Of a stretch of DNA of 64,000 bases, positions 8,299-15,801 are shown one piece after another. Numbering within the stretch: the stretch's first letter is position 1; each line of letters starts with the position of its first letter. The notes under the pieces were generated by a model. The model did not search any database. It was given only the letters and a program-made list of their open reading frames with translations, and was not told the DNA's origin. Position numbers and translations under genes: made by a program. This DNA comes from Chitinophaga sp. HK235 (lineage in GTDB: Bacteria; Bacteroidota; Bacteroidia; Chitinophagales; Chitinophagaceae): NCBI RefSeq assembly GCF_018255755.1, contig NZ_CP073766.1, positions 5,454,501 through 5,518,500 on the forward strand, written 5' to 3'.

Positions 8299-9999
8299 AT
8301 GTTGATACCCATTGTTTGTTTAAGCCTGCTAGGGCAGGCTACCCTGTCTGCAACAGATACTATTACCCCCGCCCTGTACGATGTGGTGATCCACGAAATG
8401 ATGCTGAAGCCCGCTCCCGTAGCTGGTTTACCCCCTTTCGAATACCTGGAGCTGCGGAACAGGAGCAGCCGGCCGGTACAGCTGCAAAACTGGATACTGG
8501 CGGTCAATAAGCGGGAAGCCTTGCTGCCGGCCTGTTTACTGCCTCCGGACAGTTTGCTGGTATTATGTGCGCCGGCGGCGGCAGACAGCTTCCGTGCAGC
8601 CCGTGTGCTGGCGGTGCCTAAATTTCCTTCGCTGCCGGACGATACAGGGCTGATCGTGCTGTATAACAACAACAGACAAGTAGTGCATGCCGTCTCCTAC
8701 ACCCCGTCGTGGTATGGCACCACCGTGCCCAAAGGAGGGCGCAGCCTCGAAATGCTGGATCCATCCCTGCCCTGTAGCGGTAAAGCTAACTGGGCGGTTT
8801 CCTCTGCTGCTGCCGGGGGCACACCAGGGCAGTCCAATGCGGCTGCCCGTGCTGTAACGGATGATACCTCCCCTGACCTTTATTTTACAGAGATGCCCGA
8901 CAGCCTGCACCTGTTCCTGCACTTCAGCAAAACACTGGATAGCCTGCAGGCCGCCGCCGTGGATAAATACAGGATAAGCCGGGCTGCAGTTACTGCCGTG
9001 ACAGTACTACCCCCATTGTTTAACATTGTATCCCTGCAACTATCCACGTCAATAGACTCAGGAACGGTTATCGCCACGGGTATCACAGACTGTCAGGGAA
9101 AGGAAAGCCGGCTAAAGAATACCCTTTCCTTCGCCCGCCCTCAGCTGCCGGATACGATGGACCTGGTAATCAGTGAGCTGTTGTTGTACCCGCCTGATGG
9201 CACACCGGAGTTTATAGAGCTGTACAACCGCAGCCGTAAGGCCATTGATCTGCAGACGGTTTTTCTTTGCGCCAGAAAGGTAGATGGCCGGCAAGGGCCC
9301 TGGAAAAAGGTATGTAGCAGCCCCCGGTTGCTGATGCCGGGAAATTTTCTGGCTATTACAACTGTTGCCGACCGGCTTTGTTATTATTATACCTGCCGCC
9401 TCCCCGAAAATATCCAGGAGGTCAGCAGCCTGCCGCAGTTGCCCAGGGAGGAAGGCGGATTGCAGTTGTTACGTCGCGATAGCCTGATGATAGACGCCGT
9501 GCGTTATATGTCTTCATGGCATTTTCCACTGTCGGCCCAGCTGAAGGGTGTATCCCTGGAACGGCTGGACTATAACCGGCCTGCAACGCTGGCGGATAAC
9601 TGGCAATCGGTGGCTGCCAGCGATGGCTACGCCACTCCAGGCTTTGCCGGCTCCCGTCAATGGCTGGCAGACGGTGCTCCCGCTACGGTGACCCTCGGGC
9701 CGGCCGTATTTTCACCGGACAGTCCCGGCGCAGAAAGCCGCGCCGCCCTCTGTTTCGAACTACCGGGTTCCGGATGGGTGGGCAATGTGACCATTTTTAA
9801 TGCTGCCGGCCGCCCCGTTCGCTATCTGGTCCGTAATACCACACTCGGAAATAAAGGATGTTTCTACTGGGATGGATTTGAAGAAAATAAAGTACTTTTG
9901 CCGCCAGGTGTTTATATATTTTTAATTGAAATATTTGACCTCAAAGGCCAGGTTAAACGCTGGAGACAGTCCCTGGTCATGGCACGAAAGTTGAATTGA
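8299..9999 (+). CDS. Lamin-tail-domain surface protein with FlgD-like C-terminus
   Basis: The 566-residue protein starts with a signal-peptide-like stretch (about residues 1-18). It has two lamin tail domains: one near residues 25-125 (VIHEMMLKPAP, FEYLELRNRS) and one near 290-420 (VISELLLYPPDGTPEFIELYNRS). An Ig-like linker lies between them. The C-terminal 70 residues (VTIFNAAGRPVRYL, GVYIFLIEIFDLKGQ) look like a FlgD-Ig or CHU_C-type domain, of a kind often linked to secretion or cell-surface display in this phylum. The exact role is unknown; adhesion or a surface scaffold is likely. Base composition is visibly more GC-rich than in neighbouring genes. Confidence 0.8.
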   Translation: MLIPIVCLSLLGQATLSATDTITPALYDVVIHEMMLKPAPVAGLPPFEYLELRNRSSRPVQLQNWILAVNKREALLPACLLPPDSLLVLCAPAAADSFRAARVLAVPKFPSLPDDTGLIVLYNNNRQVVHAVSYTPSWYGTTVPKGGRSLEMLDPSLPCSGKANWAVSSAAAGGTPGQSNAAARAVTDDTSPDLYFTEMPDSLHLFLHFSKTLDSLQAAAVDKYRISRAAVTAVTVLPPLFNIVSLQLSTSIDSGTVIATGITDCQGKESRLKNTLSFARPQLPDTMDLVISELLLYPPDGTPEFIELYNRSRKAIDLQTVFLCARKVDGRQGPWKKVCSSPRLLMPGNFLAITTVADRLCYYYTCRLPENIQEVSSLPQLPREEGGLQLLRRDSLMIDAVRYMSSWHFPLSAQLKGVSLERLDYNRPATLADNWQSVAASDGYATPGFAGSRQWLADGAPATVTLGPAVFSPDSPGAESRAALCFELPGSGWVGNVTIFNAAGRPVRYLVRNTTLGNKGCFYWDGFEENKVLLPPGVYIFLIEIFDLKGQVKRWRQSLVMARKLN

Positions 10000-10066
10000 T
10001 GCCAGCCCTTTGCTAACGGCATTTTCCACATGAAAATTTGTCAGCGGGCAATCTATTATAATTATT

Positions 10067-10074
10067 TATATTTG
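10067..10074 (+). promoter_or_regulatory. -7 box for the DUF5606 gene
   Basis: TATATTTG matches TAnnTTTG and lies 20 bp before the ATG at 10095, which implies a very short leader. Confidence 0.55.
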
Positions 10075-10094
10075 CGCTTCCTAAAAATTTGAAC

Positions 10095-10748
10095 ATGCAG
10101 TACAGAGAAATTGTTGCAGTAACCGGATTGGGCGGTTTGTTTCAGTTAATGGCCAGTAAACAAGATGGCGCCATCGTTAGGTCACTGGAAGATAAAAGTA
10201 CCAAGTTTGTATCTTCCCGCGTGCATAATTTTACTCCACTGGAAAGTATTGAAGTTTTCACTACAGGTGAAAATGTAAACCTGGCTGAAGTATTCAAAGC
10301 CATGGATGAAAAATCAGCTGAATTTCCGCTGATTGACGGCAAAGCCGACAACAATGCTATCAAAGCTTATTTCAAGAGTGTATATCCTGAATTCGATGAA
10401 GAAAGGGTATATGTGAGCGATATGAAGAAAATGGTGAAATGGTTTGGTATCCTCAAGGCAAACGATTTGCTGAAATTTGAGGAAATCCTGGCCGATGGTG
10501 AAGAAGCGATAGTAGAAGCTGATGCCGAAGAAGCTCCGGCTAAAAAGAAAAAAGCTGCTGAACCTGCTGCTGAAGAAGGCGCAGAAGAAAAACCAAAAAA
10601 GCCCCGCGCTAAAAAAGCGGCTGCTGAAGAAGGCGCAGAAGAAAAAGCACCTAAAAAAGCAAAAGCTAAAAAAGAAGACGCTCCTGCTGCTGAAGGTGAA
10701 GAACCAAAGAAAGTGGCTAAGCCCCGTAAGAAGAAAACAGAAGAATAA
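10095..10748 (+). CDS. DUF5606 protein with Lys/Ala/Glu-rich tail
   Basis: The ATG at 10095 gives 217 residues beginning MQYREIVAVTGLGGLFQL. The N-terminal part, about 135 residues, is the DUF5606 domain of Bacteroidota, whose function is not known. The last 75 residues are low-complexity, with runs of Lys, Ala and Glu and two near-identical AAEEGAEEK units, ending PRKKKTEE. The tail resembles histone-H1-like or intrinsically disordered nucleic-acid-binding tails; whether it binds DNA or RNA is inference. It is preceded by a clear -7 box and followed by two hairpins. An in-frame TTG two codons upstream is less likely. Confidence 0.85.
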   Translation: MQYREIVAVTGLGGLFQLMASKQDGAIVRSLEDKSTKFVSSRVHNFTPLESIEVFTTGENVNLAEVFKAMDEKSAEFPLIDGKADNNAIKAYFKSVYPEFDEERVYVSDMKKMVKWFGILKANDLLKFEEILADGEEAIVEADAEEAPAKKKKAAEPAAEEGAEEKPKKPRAKKAAAEEGAEEKAPKKAKAKKEDAPAAEGEEPKKVAKPRKKKTEE

Positions 10749-10754
10749 TTGACA

Positions 10755-10797
10755 ATTTTTTCATTTTTTTATTTTCAAAAATAAAAAAATGAAAAAA
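10755..10797 (+). terminator. A/T-only hairpin after the DUF5606 gene
   Basis: TTTTTCATTTTTTTATTTT and its complement form a long A/T stem around a central C directly after the stop codon. It is stable only through length; coordinates are approximate. Confidence 0.6.
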
Positions 10798-10809
10798 TAA
10801 AAAATATCT

Positions 10810-10851
10810 CAGGCTTCCATGTTACAGTCATTCACTGTAACTGGAAGCCTG
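10810..10851 (+). terminator. Strong GC-containing hairpin before the M3 peptidase gene
   Basis: CAGGCTTCCA at 10810-10819 pairs with TGGAAGCCTG at 10842-10851, and inner TTACAGT pairs with ACTGTAA. The trailing ATTCATTTT is only weakly T-rich, so it is a probable second terminator for the DUF5606 gene. Confidence 0.7.
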
Positions 10852-10919
10852 ATTCATTTTGAGGTCTTTTGATAAATAACTAAATTCCCAACTCCGAAAA
10901 TTCAGTAAAACAATAGCAT

Positions 10920-12632
10920 ATGAATGCAGATATAAAAAAACTTCCCCGCCACTTCCTGCCGGAAACCTTTCAGGTGACCACCTGGGACCACCTGCAGCCA
11001 TATTTCGAAAACCTGCAGCAAAGACCCATTAACAATGTGGCCGAACTGGAACAGTGGCTGAAAGATGTCAGTGAACTGGAAGCAGTGATCAGCGAAGACG
11101 CCTGCTGGCGCCAGATCAAAATGACCTGCGATACTACCAATAAAGAACTGGAAGACGCGTTTACTTACTTCTGTATGGAAATACAGCCCCGCCTCCAGCC
11201 GTACGCAGATGCACTCAATAAAAAACTGGTTGACAGCCCCTTCGTAAAAGATCTGGATCAGGAACTGTATAAAACCTATCTCCGTAACGTTAAAAATCAG
11301 ATCAAACTGTTCCGGGAAGAAAACATTCCCCTCCAGGCTGAACTGAGCGTGATGGCTCAGCAATACGGTGTTATAGCCGGTAAAATGACGATCAGCATTA
11401 ACGGAAAGGAATATACGCTGCAACAAGCCGCCAAGTTCCTCGAAAATGAAGACCGCACCCTCCGGGAAGAAGTGTTTTCCAAAACAGCCGCCCGCCGCCT
11501 GGAAGACAAGGGCACACTGGATGAGCTGTATACCGGCCTGGTGCTGAAACGTGATCAGGTAGCCAAAAATGCAGGCTTCGCCAACTACCGCGATTATAAG
11601 TTCGAAGAGCTGGGCCGCTTCGATTATACCAAAGAAGACAGCTTCCAGTTCCATGATGCCGTGAAAACACATATTGTTCCACTGGTACAGCAGATACTGG
11701 AAAAACAACAGCAGAAGCTGCAGCTCGATCAGTTAAAACCCTGGGACACCGAAGCAGAACCAGCTGGCGTGAAACCACTGGAGCCCTTCCAAACCGGTGA
11801 AGAACTGATTACCAAAACCATCGAAACCTTCGATCAGCTGGGACCGTTCTTTGGTGACTGCCTCCGCGTGATGAAAAAAATGGGCCGTCTCGATCTGGAA
11901 AGCCGTATCGGTAAAGCACCGGGAGGATATAATTGCCCGCTGGCAGAAACCGGCGTGCCTTTTATCTTCATGAACGCCGCCGGTCAGATGAAAGACCTCA
12001 CTACCATGGTACACGAAGGTGGCCATGCTGTACATTCTTTCCTGAGTCACAACCTGCCACTGAGCGCATTCAAGGAATATCCGATGGAAATCGCGGAAGT
12101 AGCCAGCATGAGCATGGAACTCTTCACCATGGACTCCTGGAATATTTTCTTCGACGATGCGGAACAACTCCGTCGTGCCCGCCTGCAACAGCTGGAAAGA
12201 GCAATCACCATCTTCCCCTGGATTGCTACCATCGATAAGTTCCAGCACTGGGTGTACGAACATCCGCAGCATACTGCCGAAGAACGTACAGCCAAATGGT
12301 TGGAAATACTGAAAGAGTTCTCCCCTGCTATTGTAGACTGGAGCGGTCTCGAAGACTATCGCGCCAGCTTCTGGCAGAAACAGCTGCACCTCTTCGAAGT
12401 ACCTTTCTATTATATAGAATATGGTATCGCACAGCTGGGCGCCATCGCCATGTGGAAACAATACAAGGAAAATAAAAAACAAGCACTTGATAACTACGTA
12501 CAGGCGTTGAGTTTAGGTAATACTAAAACGCTGCCGGAGCTGTATAAGGCTGCCGGTATCCGGTTTGATTTTTCACCGGCCTACGTAAAGGAACTGGCGG
12601 ATTTTGTGAAGAGCGAGATCGAAAAGATTTAG
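10920..12632 (+). CDS. M3 family oligoendopeptidase (PepF-like)
   Basis: The 570-residue cytoplasmic metallopeptidase carries HEGGH at residues 365-369, the HExxH zinc motif of clan MA. A downstream Glu lies in PMEIAEVASMSMELF, the third ligand region typical of M3. The upstream GGYNCPLAETGVPFIFMN matches the oligoendopeptidase F group. Such enzymes degrade short peptides released by other proteases. No signal peptide is present. The length fits M3B enzymes. It is convergent with fur, with a shared bidirectional hairpin between them. Confidence 0.93.
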   Translation: MNADIKKLPRHFLPETFQVTTWDHLQPYFENLQQRPINNVAELEQWLKDVSELEAVISEDACWRQIKMTCDTTNKELEDAFTYFCMEIQPRLQPYADALNKKLVDSPFVKDLDQELYKTYLRNVKNQIKLFREENIPLQAELSVMAQQYGVIAGKMTISINGKEYTLQQAAKFLENEDRTLREEVFSKTAARRLEDKGTLDELYTGLVLKRDQVAKNAGFANYRDYKFEELGRFDYTKEDSFQFHDAVKTHIVPLVQQILEKQQQKLQLDQLKPWDTEAEPAGVKPLEPFQTGEELITKTIETFDQLGPFFGDCLRVMKKMGRLDLESRIGKAPGGYNCPLAETGVPFIFMNAAGQMKDLTTMVHEGGHAVHSFLSHNLPLSAFKEYPMEIAEVASMSMELFTMDSWNIFFDDAEQLRRARLQQLERAITIFPWIATIDKFQHWVYEHPQHTAEERTAKWLEILKEFSPAIVDWSGLEDYRASFWQKQLHLFEVPFYYIEYGIAQLGAIAMWKQYKENKKQALDNYVQALSLGNTKTLPELYKAAGIRFDFSPAYVKELADFVKSEIEKI

Positions 12633-12633
12633 G

Positions 12634-12708
12634 GATTTATGGATTTACGATTTATGGATTTACGATTTATGGATTTTAAATCTCCAAATCCATAAATCGT
12701 AAATCATA
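12634..12708. repeat. 15-bp tandem repeat plus inverted copy, likely bidirectional terminator
   Basis: GATTTATGGATTTAC is repeated 2.9 times head to tail (12634-12676) and followed by its inverse at 12686-12708. The last copy and the inverse form a stem of about 23 bp between convergent genes. It uses the same low-complexity GATTTnCGATTT wording as 6511-6580. Confidence 0.75.
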
Positions 12709-12710
12709 AG

Positions 12711-13145
12711 TTATTTGCAGGATTTACATACACCATTAACGACTACTTCCACATTGTGAAAGGAATAGCCCTTAGGCAGCTGTATCTGTGGTACGTCTGT
12801 ATCATCAAGGCAGATGGTGGTGCCGCATTCTTCACATTTGAAATGCACATGATGATCATGATGATGATGTTCTGTGCACTCTGACTTACAGACTGCATAA
12901 CGTACAGAAGTATCGGTAGTAGGTATTTTGTGGATGATGCCTTTTTCGAGGAAAGTTTGCAGGGTCCGGTATACGGTCACACGGTCAAATGATTGGCCGG
13001 CGAGTTTTTCAAAGTCGCTGTGTTCCAGTGCCCCGTTACTTTTCATGAACAGCTCCAGGATTTTGGTTCTGGTTTCTGTTACGCTTAATTTGCTCTCACG
13101 CAGTAAGGTGCCTATTTTTTCTGCTATTTGTTGTTGGGTAGCCAT
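12711..13145 (-). CDS. Fur-family metalloregulator, probably Zur-like
   Basis: The 144-residue protein has an N-terminal winged helix (SFDRVTVYRTLQTFLEKGI near 52-70). The metal-binding C-terminal half has a His-rich stretch, TEHHHHDHHVHF (91-102). Two CxxC pairs, Cys104/107 and Cys140/143, form the structural zinc site. Fur-family members sense iron, zinc or peroxide. The zinc assignment is inferred from neighbours: on the other strand a MerC-like protein, a COG0523 GTPase and a TonB receptor follow a perfect palindrome overlapping their promoter. It lies 11 bp after the SCO gene and is probably co-transcribed with it. Confidence 0.88.
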   Translation of the reverse strand: MATQQQIAEKIGTLLRESKLSVTETRTKILELFMKSNGALEHSDFEKLAGQSFDRVTVYRTLQTFLEKGIIHKIPTTDTSVRYAVCKSECTEHHHHDHHVHFKCEECGTTICLDDTDVPQIQLPKGYSFHNVEVVVNGVCKSCK

Positions 13146-13156
13146 GATGAAAAACT

Positions 13157-13783
13157 TTATTCTTCCATTAAACGCTCAATATCATCTATCAGTTTGTTAA
13201 CATCCTGTAATTTGGTGCCTTCATATAAACCGCGGATTTGTCCTGTTTTATCTACCAGTGCAAACCATTGGGTGTGTACAAAATCTTCTTCGCCGGTATA
13301 GGTGCCGTCGTCTACCAGGTAACCCTGGCGGGCCAGTGCATACAATTCTTTTTTGCTGCCAGTGAGGAACCACCAGTTTTTAGCATCAGCACCGTGTTTT
13401 TCGGCGTAGGCTTTCAGTACCGGTACGCTGTCATGCTCCGGATCAACGGTATGTGACAGGATCAGAAAATCTGGTTTGTTCTTGTATTTAGCATATACTT
13501 TTTCCATGTTGGCATTCATCTTCGGACAAATACCGGTACAGGTGGTAAAGAAATATTCTGCTACATAAATTTTGCCCAGTACATCAGCTTTTGTTTTAGT
13601 ACGACCATTCTGGTCAGTAAATGAAAATCCCTGTACGGTATGTCCCGGCGCTCCCAGGATCGGCAGCTTCTCTTTTCCCAGAAAAGTGCCTCTTTCGCCC
13701 TTGATCACATAGCCGGCATATCCCAGAAACCCAAGGCTCAACACTGAAAAAAATACAATATATAAGATCGCTTTTTTAGACAT
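13157..13783 (-). CDS. SCO1/SenC/PrrC family copper protein
   Basis: The 208-residue membrane-anchored thioredoxin-fold protein has an N-terminal transmembrane segment (about 5-27), the CTGIC copper/redox motif at Cys82-Cys86 and the third ligand His170 in EEDFVHTQW. SCO proteins deliver copper to the CuA site of cytochrome oxidase subunit II or act as thiol reductases. The second SCO protein of the window is inside the oxidase cluster, so this copy, paired with a Fur-type regulator, may serve copper supply under metal stress. That is inference. Confidence 0.92.
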   Translation of the reverse strand: MSKKAILYIVFFSVLSLGFLGYAGYVIKGERGTFLGKEKLPILGAPGHTVQGFSFTDQNGRTKTKADVLGKIYVAEYFFTTCTGICPKMNANMEKVYAKYKNKPDFLILSHTVDPEHDSVPVLKAYAEKHGADAKNWWFLTGSKKELYALARQGYLVDDGTYTGEEDFVHTQWFALVDKTGQIRGLYEGTKLQDVNKLIDDIERLMEE

Positions 13784-13831
13784 AGGTGAAAATCCCCACT
13801 GTTTTGTTCAAAATAACTTTTAATCAATATG

Positions 13832-13839
13832 CAAAGGTA
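13832..13839 (-). promoter_or_regulatory. -7 box for the SCO-fur unit
   Basis: TACCTTTG on the minus strand, with a TTG 23 bp upstream, lies 48 bp before the SCO start codon. Confidence 0.5.
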
Positions 13840-14008
13840 ACACATACTTGACAGATGCTCATCAATGAAAGCAAATGAATGCATTCAAAAACACTTAATC
13901 AATTATTTAAAAAGTATGTTTTTATATAATTCATCTCATCTTCCTAATCCCAAAATCTACATCCTTCTCCGCTCATCAGGAAGATCAAAAAAATCATATC
14001 TATAAAAC

Positions 14009-14040
14009 TTGCAACATTGTTGCAAATTTACGTAGTTTTG
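14009..14040 (+). promoter_or_regulatory. Promoter with overlapping Zur-like palindromic operator
   Basis: TTGCAACATTGTTGCAA (14009-14025) is a 17-bp palindrome with 8-bp perfect arms around one central base. Its first TTG is also the -33 element, 21 bp before TAGTTTTG at 14033-14040, a perfect -7 box. A repressor bound here would block RNA polymerase. A Fur-family gene 0.9 kb away and the metal-handling genes downstream point to Zur, but the binding protein is not shown. Confidence 0.75.
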
Positions 14041-14066
14041 TCCCAGGTTCAAAAAATTAAGGTAAA

Positions 14067-14465
14067 GTGGAGAATATATTCAGAAGGATGAACTTAGATA
14101 CATTAGGCATAGGAGCTTCCATTATCTGCGCGGTCCATTGCGCGCTGTTGCCTTTATTATTTGCTGCGCTTCCTCTCCTGGGAATGGAGATAACGGAACA
14201 TGCCATACTGGAGTATTGTTTGTTACTGTTTTCTTTCCTAATAGGTTGCCTGGCTTTAGGGGTGGGCTACTGGCGCCATCACCGGAGGCTGATGCCGTTG
14301 CTGCTGTTTACAGCGGGCTTTGCCTTACTGCTGACGGGGCATTTCTGGACGGAAGCGGTCGTATTGGAATATGCTGCTATCTGTGTGGGCGCCGGAGCTA
14401 TCATGGCGGCACACTTTATCAATCAGCGGCAACGCCGTTCCTGCAGGGTCCATAAACATCATTAA
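14067..14465 (+). CDS. MerC domain membrane protein
   Basis: This small protein with four hydrophobic segments carries the MerC-type CAVHC motif in its first helix and a Cys/His-rich tail, CRVHKHH. MerC proteins are inner-membrane transporters or carriers of soft metals. Here the operator upstream and the COG0523 gene 9 bp downstream suggest a zinc-related role. Two starts are possible: GTG at 14067, with an AAGG five bases before it, or ATG at 14088, which begins at the conserved MNLDTLGIGAS. The GTG gives 132 residues, the ATG 125. Confidence 0.82.
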   Translation: MENIFRRMNLDTLGIGASIICAVHCALLPLLFAALPLLGMEITEHAILEYCLLLFSFLIGCLALGVGYWRHHRRLMPLLLFTAGFALLLTGHFWTEAVVLEYAAICVGAGAIMAAHFINQRQRRSCRVHKHH

Positions 14466-14474
14466 CAATATTAT

Positions 14475-15656
14475 ATGAAAAAATTACCTGTTACGGTGCT
14501 GAGTGGCTTTCTCGGCGCAGGGAAAACTACGCTCCTGAATCACGTATTACACAACCGGGAAAATCTTCGTGTAGCCGTTATCGTTAACGATATGAGCGAG
14601 GTGAATATTGATGCTCAACTGGTGAAGAATGAAAACACACTACATAAAACAGAAGAGCGATTGGTGGAGATGAGCAACGGATGTATTTGCTGCACCTTAC
14701 GGGAAGATTTATTGAAAGAAGTGGAACTGCTGGCGCGTGAAAACCGGTTTGATTATCTCCTCATAGAATCTACCGGTATATCAGAGCCGATACCGGTGGC
14801 GCAGACTTTCTGTTACCAGGATGAACAGAACGGTATAGACCTGAGTGCAATAAGTCAGCTTGATACTATGGTGACTGTGGTAGACGCGTTCAACTTTGCC
14901 AACGACTACAGCAGCATGGAACTACTGCAGGACAAAGGACTGACAAATGAATCTGATCAGCGTACCATTGTAAACCTGCTCACTGATCAGGTAGAATTTG
15001 CCAACGTAATTGTTCTCAATAAATGCGACCTGGTGAGTCCTGAGCAGCTGGGCAACCTGAAAGCGATGTTGCGTCAACTTAATGCTGGTGCTAACATCAT
15101 AGAGGCTGTCAATGGGGAGGTACCACTGAACAGCATCCTGAATACAGGTCTGTTCGATTTTGATACTACTGCACAAAGTGCCGGCTGGCAGGCCGAACTG
15201 GAGAAAGAACATATACCGGAAACAGAAGAATACGGTATCTCCTCCTTTGTATACCGCAGCCGTAAACCTTTCCATCCCCAACGCTTCTGGCAGTACATCA
15301 ATGAACGTTGGCCCGGCAACGTTATACGGAGCAAAGGGTTGTTCTGGTTAGCATCACGGCCCAAGCTAGCGGTCAATTGGAGCCAGGCCGGCGGTTCTTT
15401 ACGCGCAGAGAAGGCCGGTTACTGGTGGTGTGCTATCCCCCGCCAGCAATGGAACCTGGATGAAGAATCCTATCAGCTGGTCACCAGCCGCTGGGACGAA
15501 CGTTTTGCTGATCGCTACAATGAACTGGTCATCATCGGACAACAGATGGATGTGCATACCATCATCTATGAAATCGACAGTTGTCTGTGTACTGAAGCTG
15601 AAATAAAACAATATCTCCGCGGAGCTTCCTTCCATGATCCTTTTCCTATTATTTAG
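14475..15656 (+). CDS. CobW/COG0523 family GTPase (zinc chaperone type)
   Basis: The 393-residue G3E GTPase has the P-loop GFLGAGKTTL at 11-20 and the hallmark CICC metal motif (Cys70-Ile-Cys72-Cys73). It also has a Walker B/ESTG region (IESTGISEPIPVAQ near 97-110), an NKCD guanine-specificity motif near residue 180 and a CobW C-terminal domain. COG0523 proteins insert or allocate metals; Zur-controlled members such as ZigA/ZNG1 move zinc during starvation. The gene starts 9 bp after the MerC-like gene and shares its promoter. Confidence 0.92.
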   Translation: MKKLPVTVLSGFLGAGKTTLLNHVLHNRENLRVAVIVNDMSEVNIDAQLVKNENTLHKTEERLVEMSNGCICCTLREDLLKEVELLARENRFDYLLIESTGISEPIPVAQTFCYQDEQNGIDLSAISQLDTMVTVVDAFNFANDYSSMELLQDKGLTNESDQRTIVNLLTDQVEFANVIVLNKCDLVSPEQLGNLKAMLRQLNAGANIIEAVNGEVPLNSILNTGLFDFDTTAQSAGWQAELEKEHIPETEEYGISSFVYRSRKPFHPQRFWQYINERWPGNVIRSKGLFWLASRPKLAVNWSQAGGSLRAEKAGYWWCAIPRQQWNLDEESYQLVTSRWDERFADRYNELVIIGQQMDVHTIIYEIDSCLCTEAEIKQYLRGASFHDPFPII

Positions 15657-15670
15657 GCTGGTCTAAATAA

Positions 15671-15706
15671 TAATTAAGGTAAGTATAAATTGAAAATTTA
15701 GTTTTG
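15671..15706 (+). promoter_or_regulatory. TonB receptor promoter with shared 16-bp motif
   Basis: TAGTTTTG at 15699-15706 is a perfect -7 box. TAATTAAGGTAAGTAT at 15671-15686 occurs exactly once more in the window, on the minus strand upstream of the NlpE-like gene, so it is a candidate common operator. Confidence 0.55.
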
Positions 15707-15724
15707 CAGAAAAATATCTGTAGC

Positions 15725-15772
15725 CACAAAGGAAAGTACAAGTACTTGTAACTGTCCCGGGAATTCCTTGTG
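15725..15772 (+). other. Structured leader of the TonB receptor mRNA
   Basis: CACAAAGGAA (15725-15734) pairs with TTCCTTGTG (15764-15772) with one bulge, and TACAAGTACTTGTA at 15737-15750 inside is a perfect 14-bp palindrome. It lies downstream of the predicted start of transcription, so it would be in the RNA. Confidence 0.5.
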
Positions 15773-15801
15773 TCTGCCTCACCTACAAGTGTTGAAATTA
15801 C

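Noticed and set aside
10089..10094. TTG start two codons before the DUF5606 ATG
   Set aside because: The ATG at 10095 begins the conserved domain and has the better spacing to the promoter.
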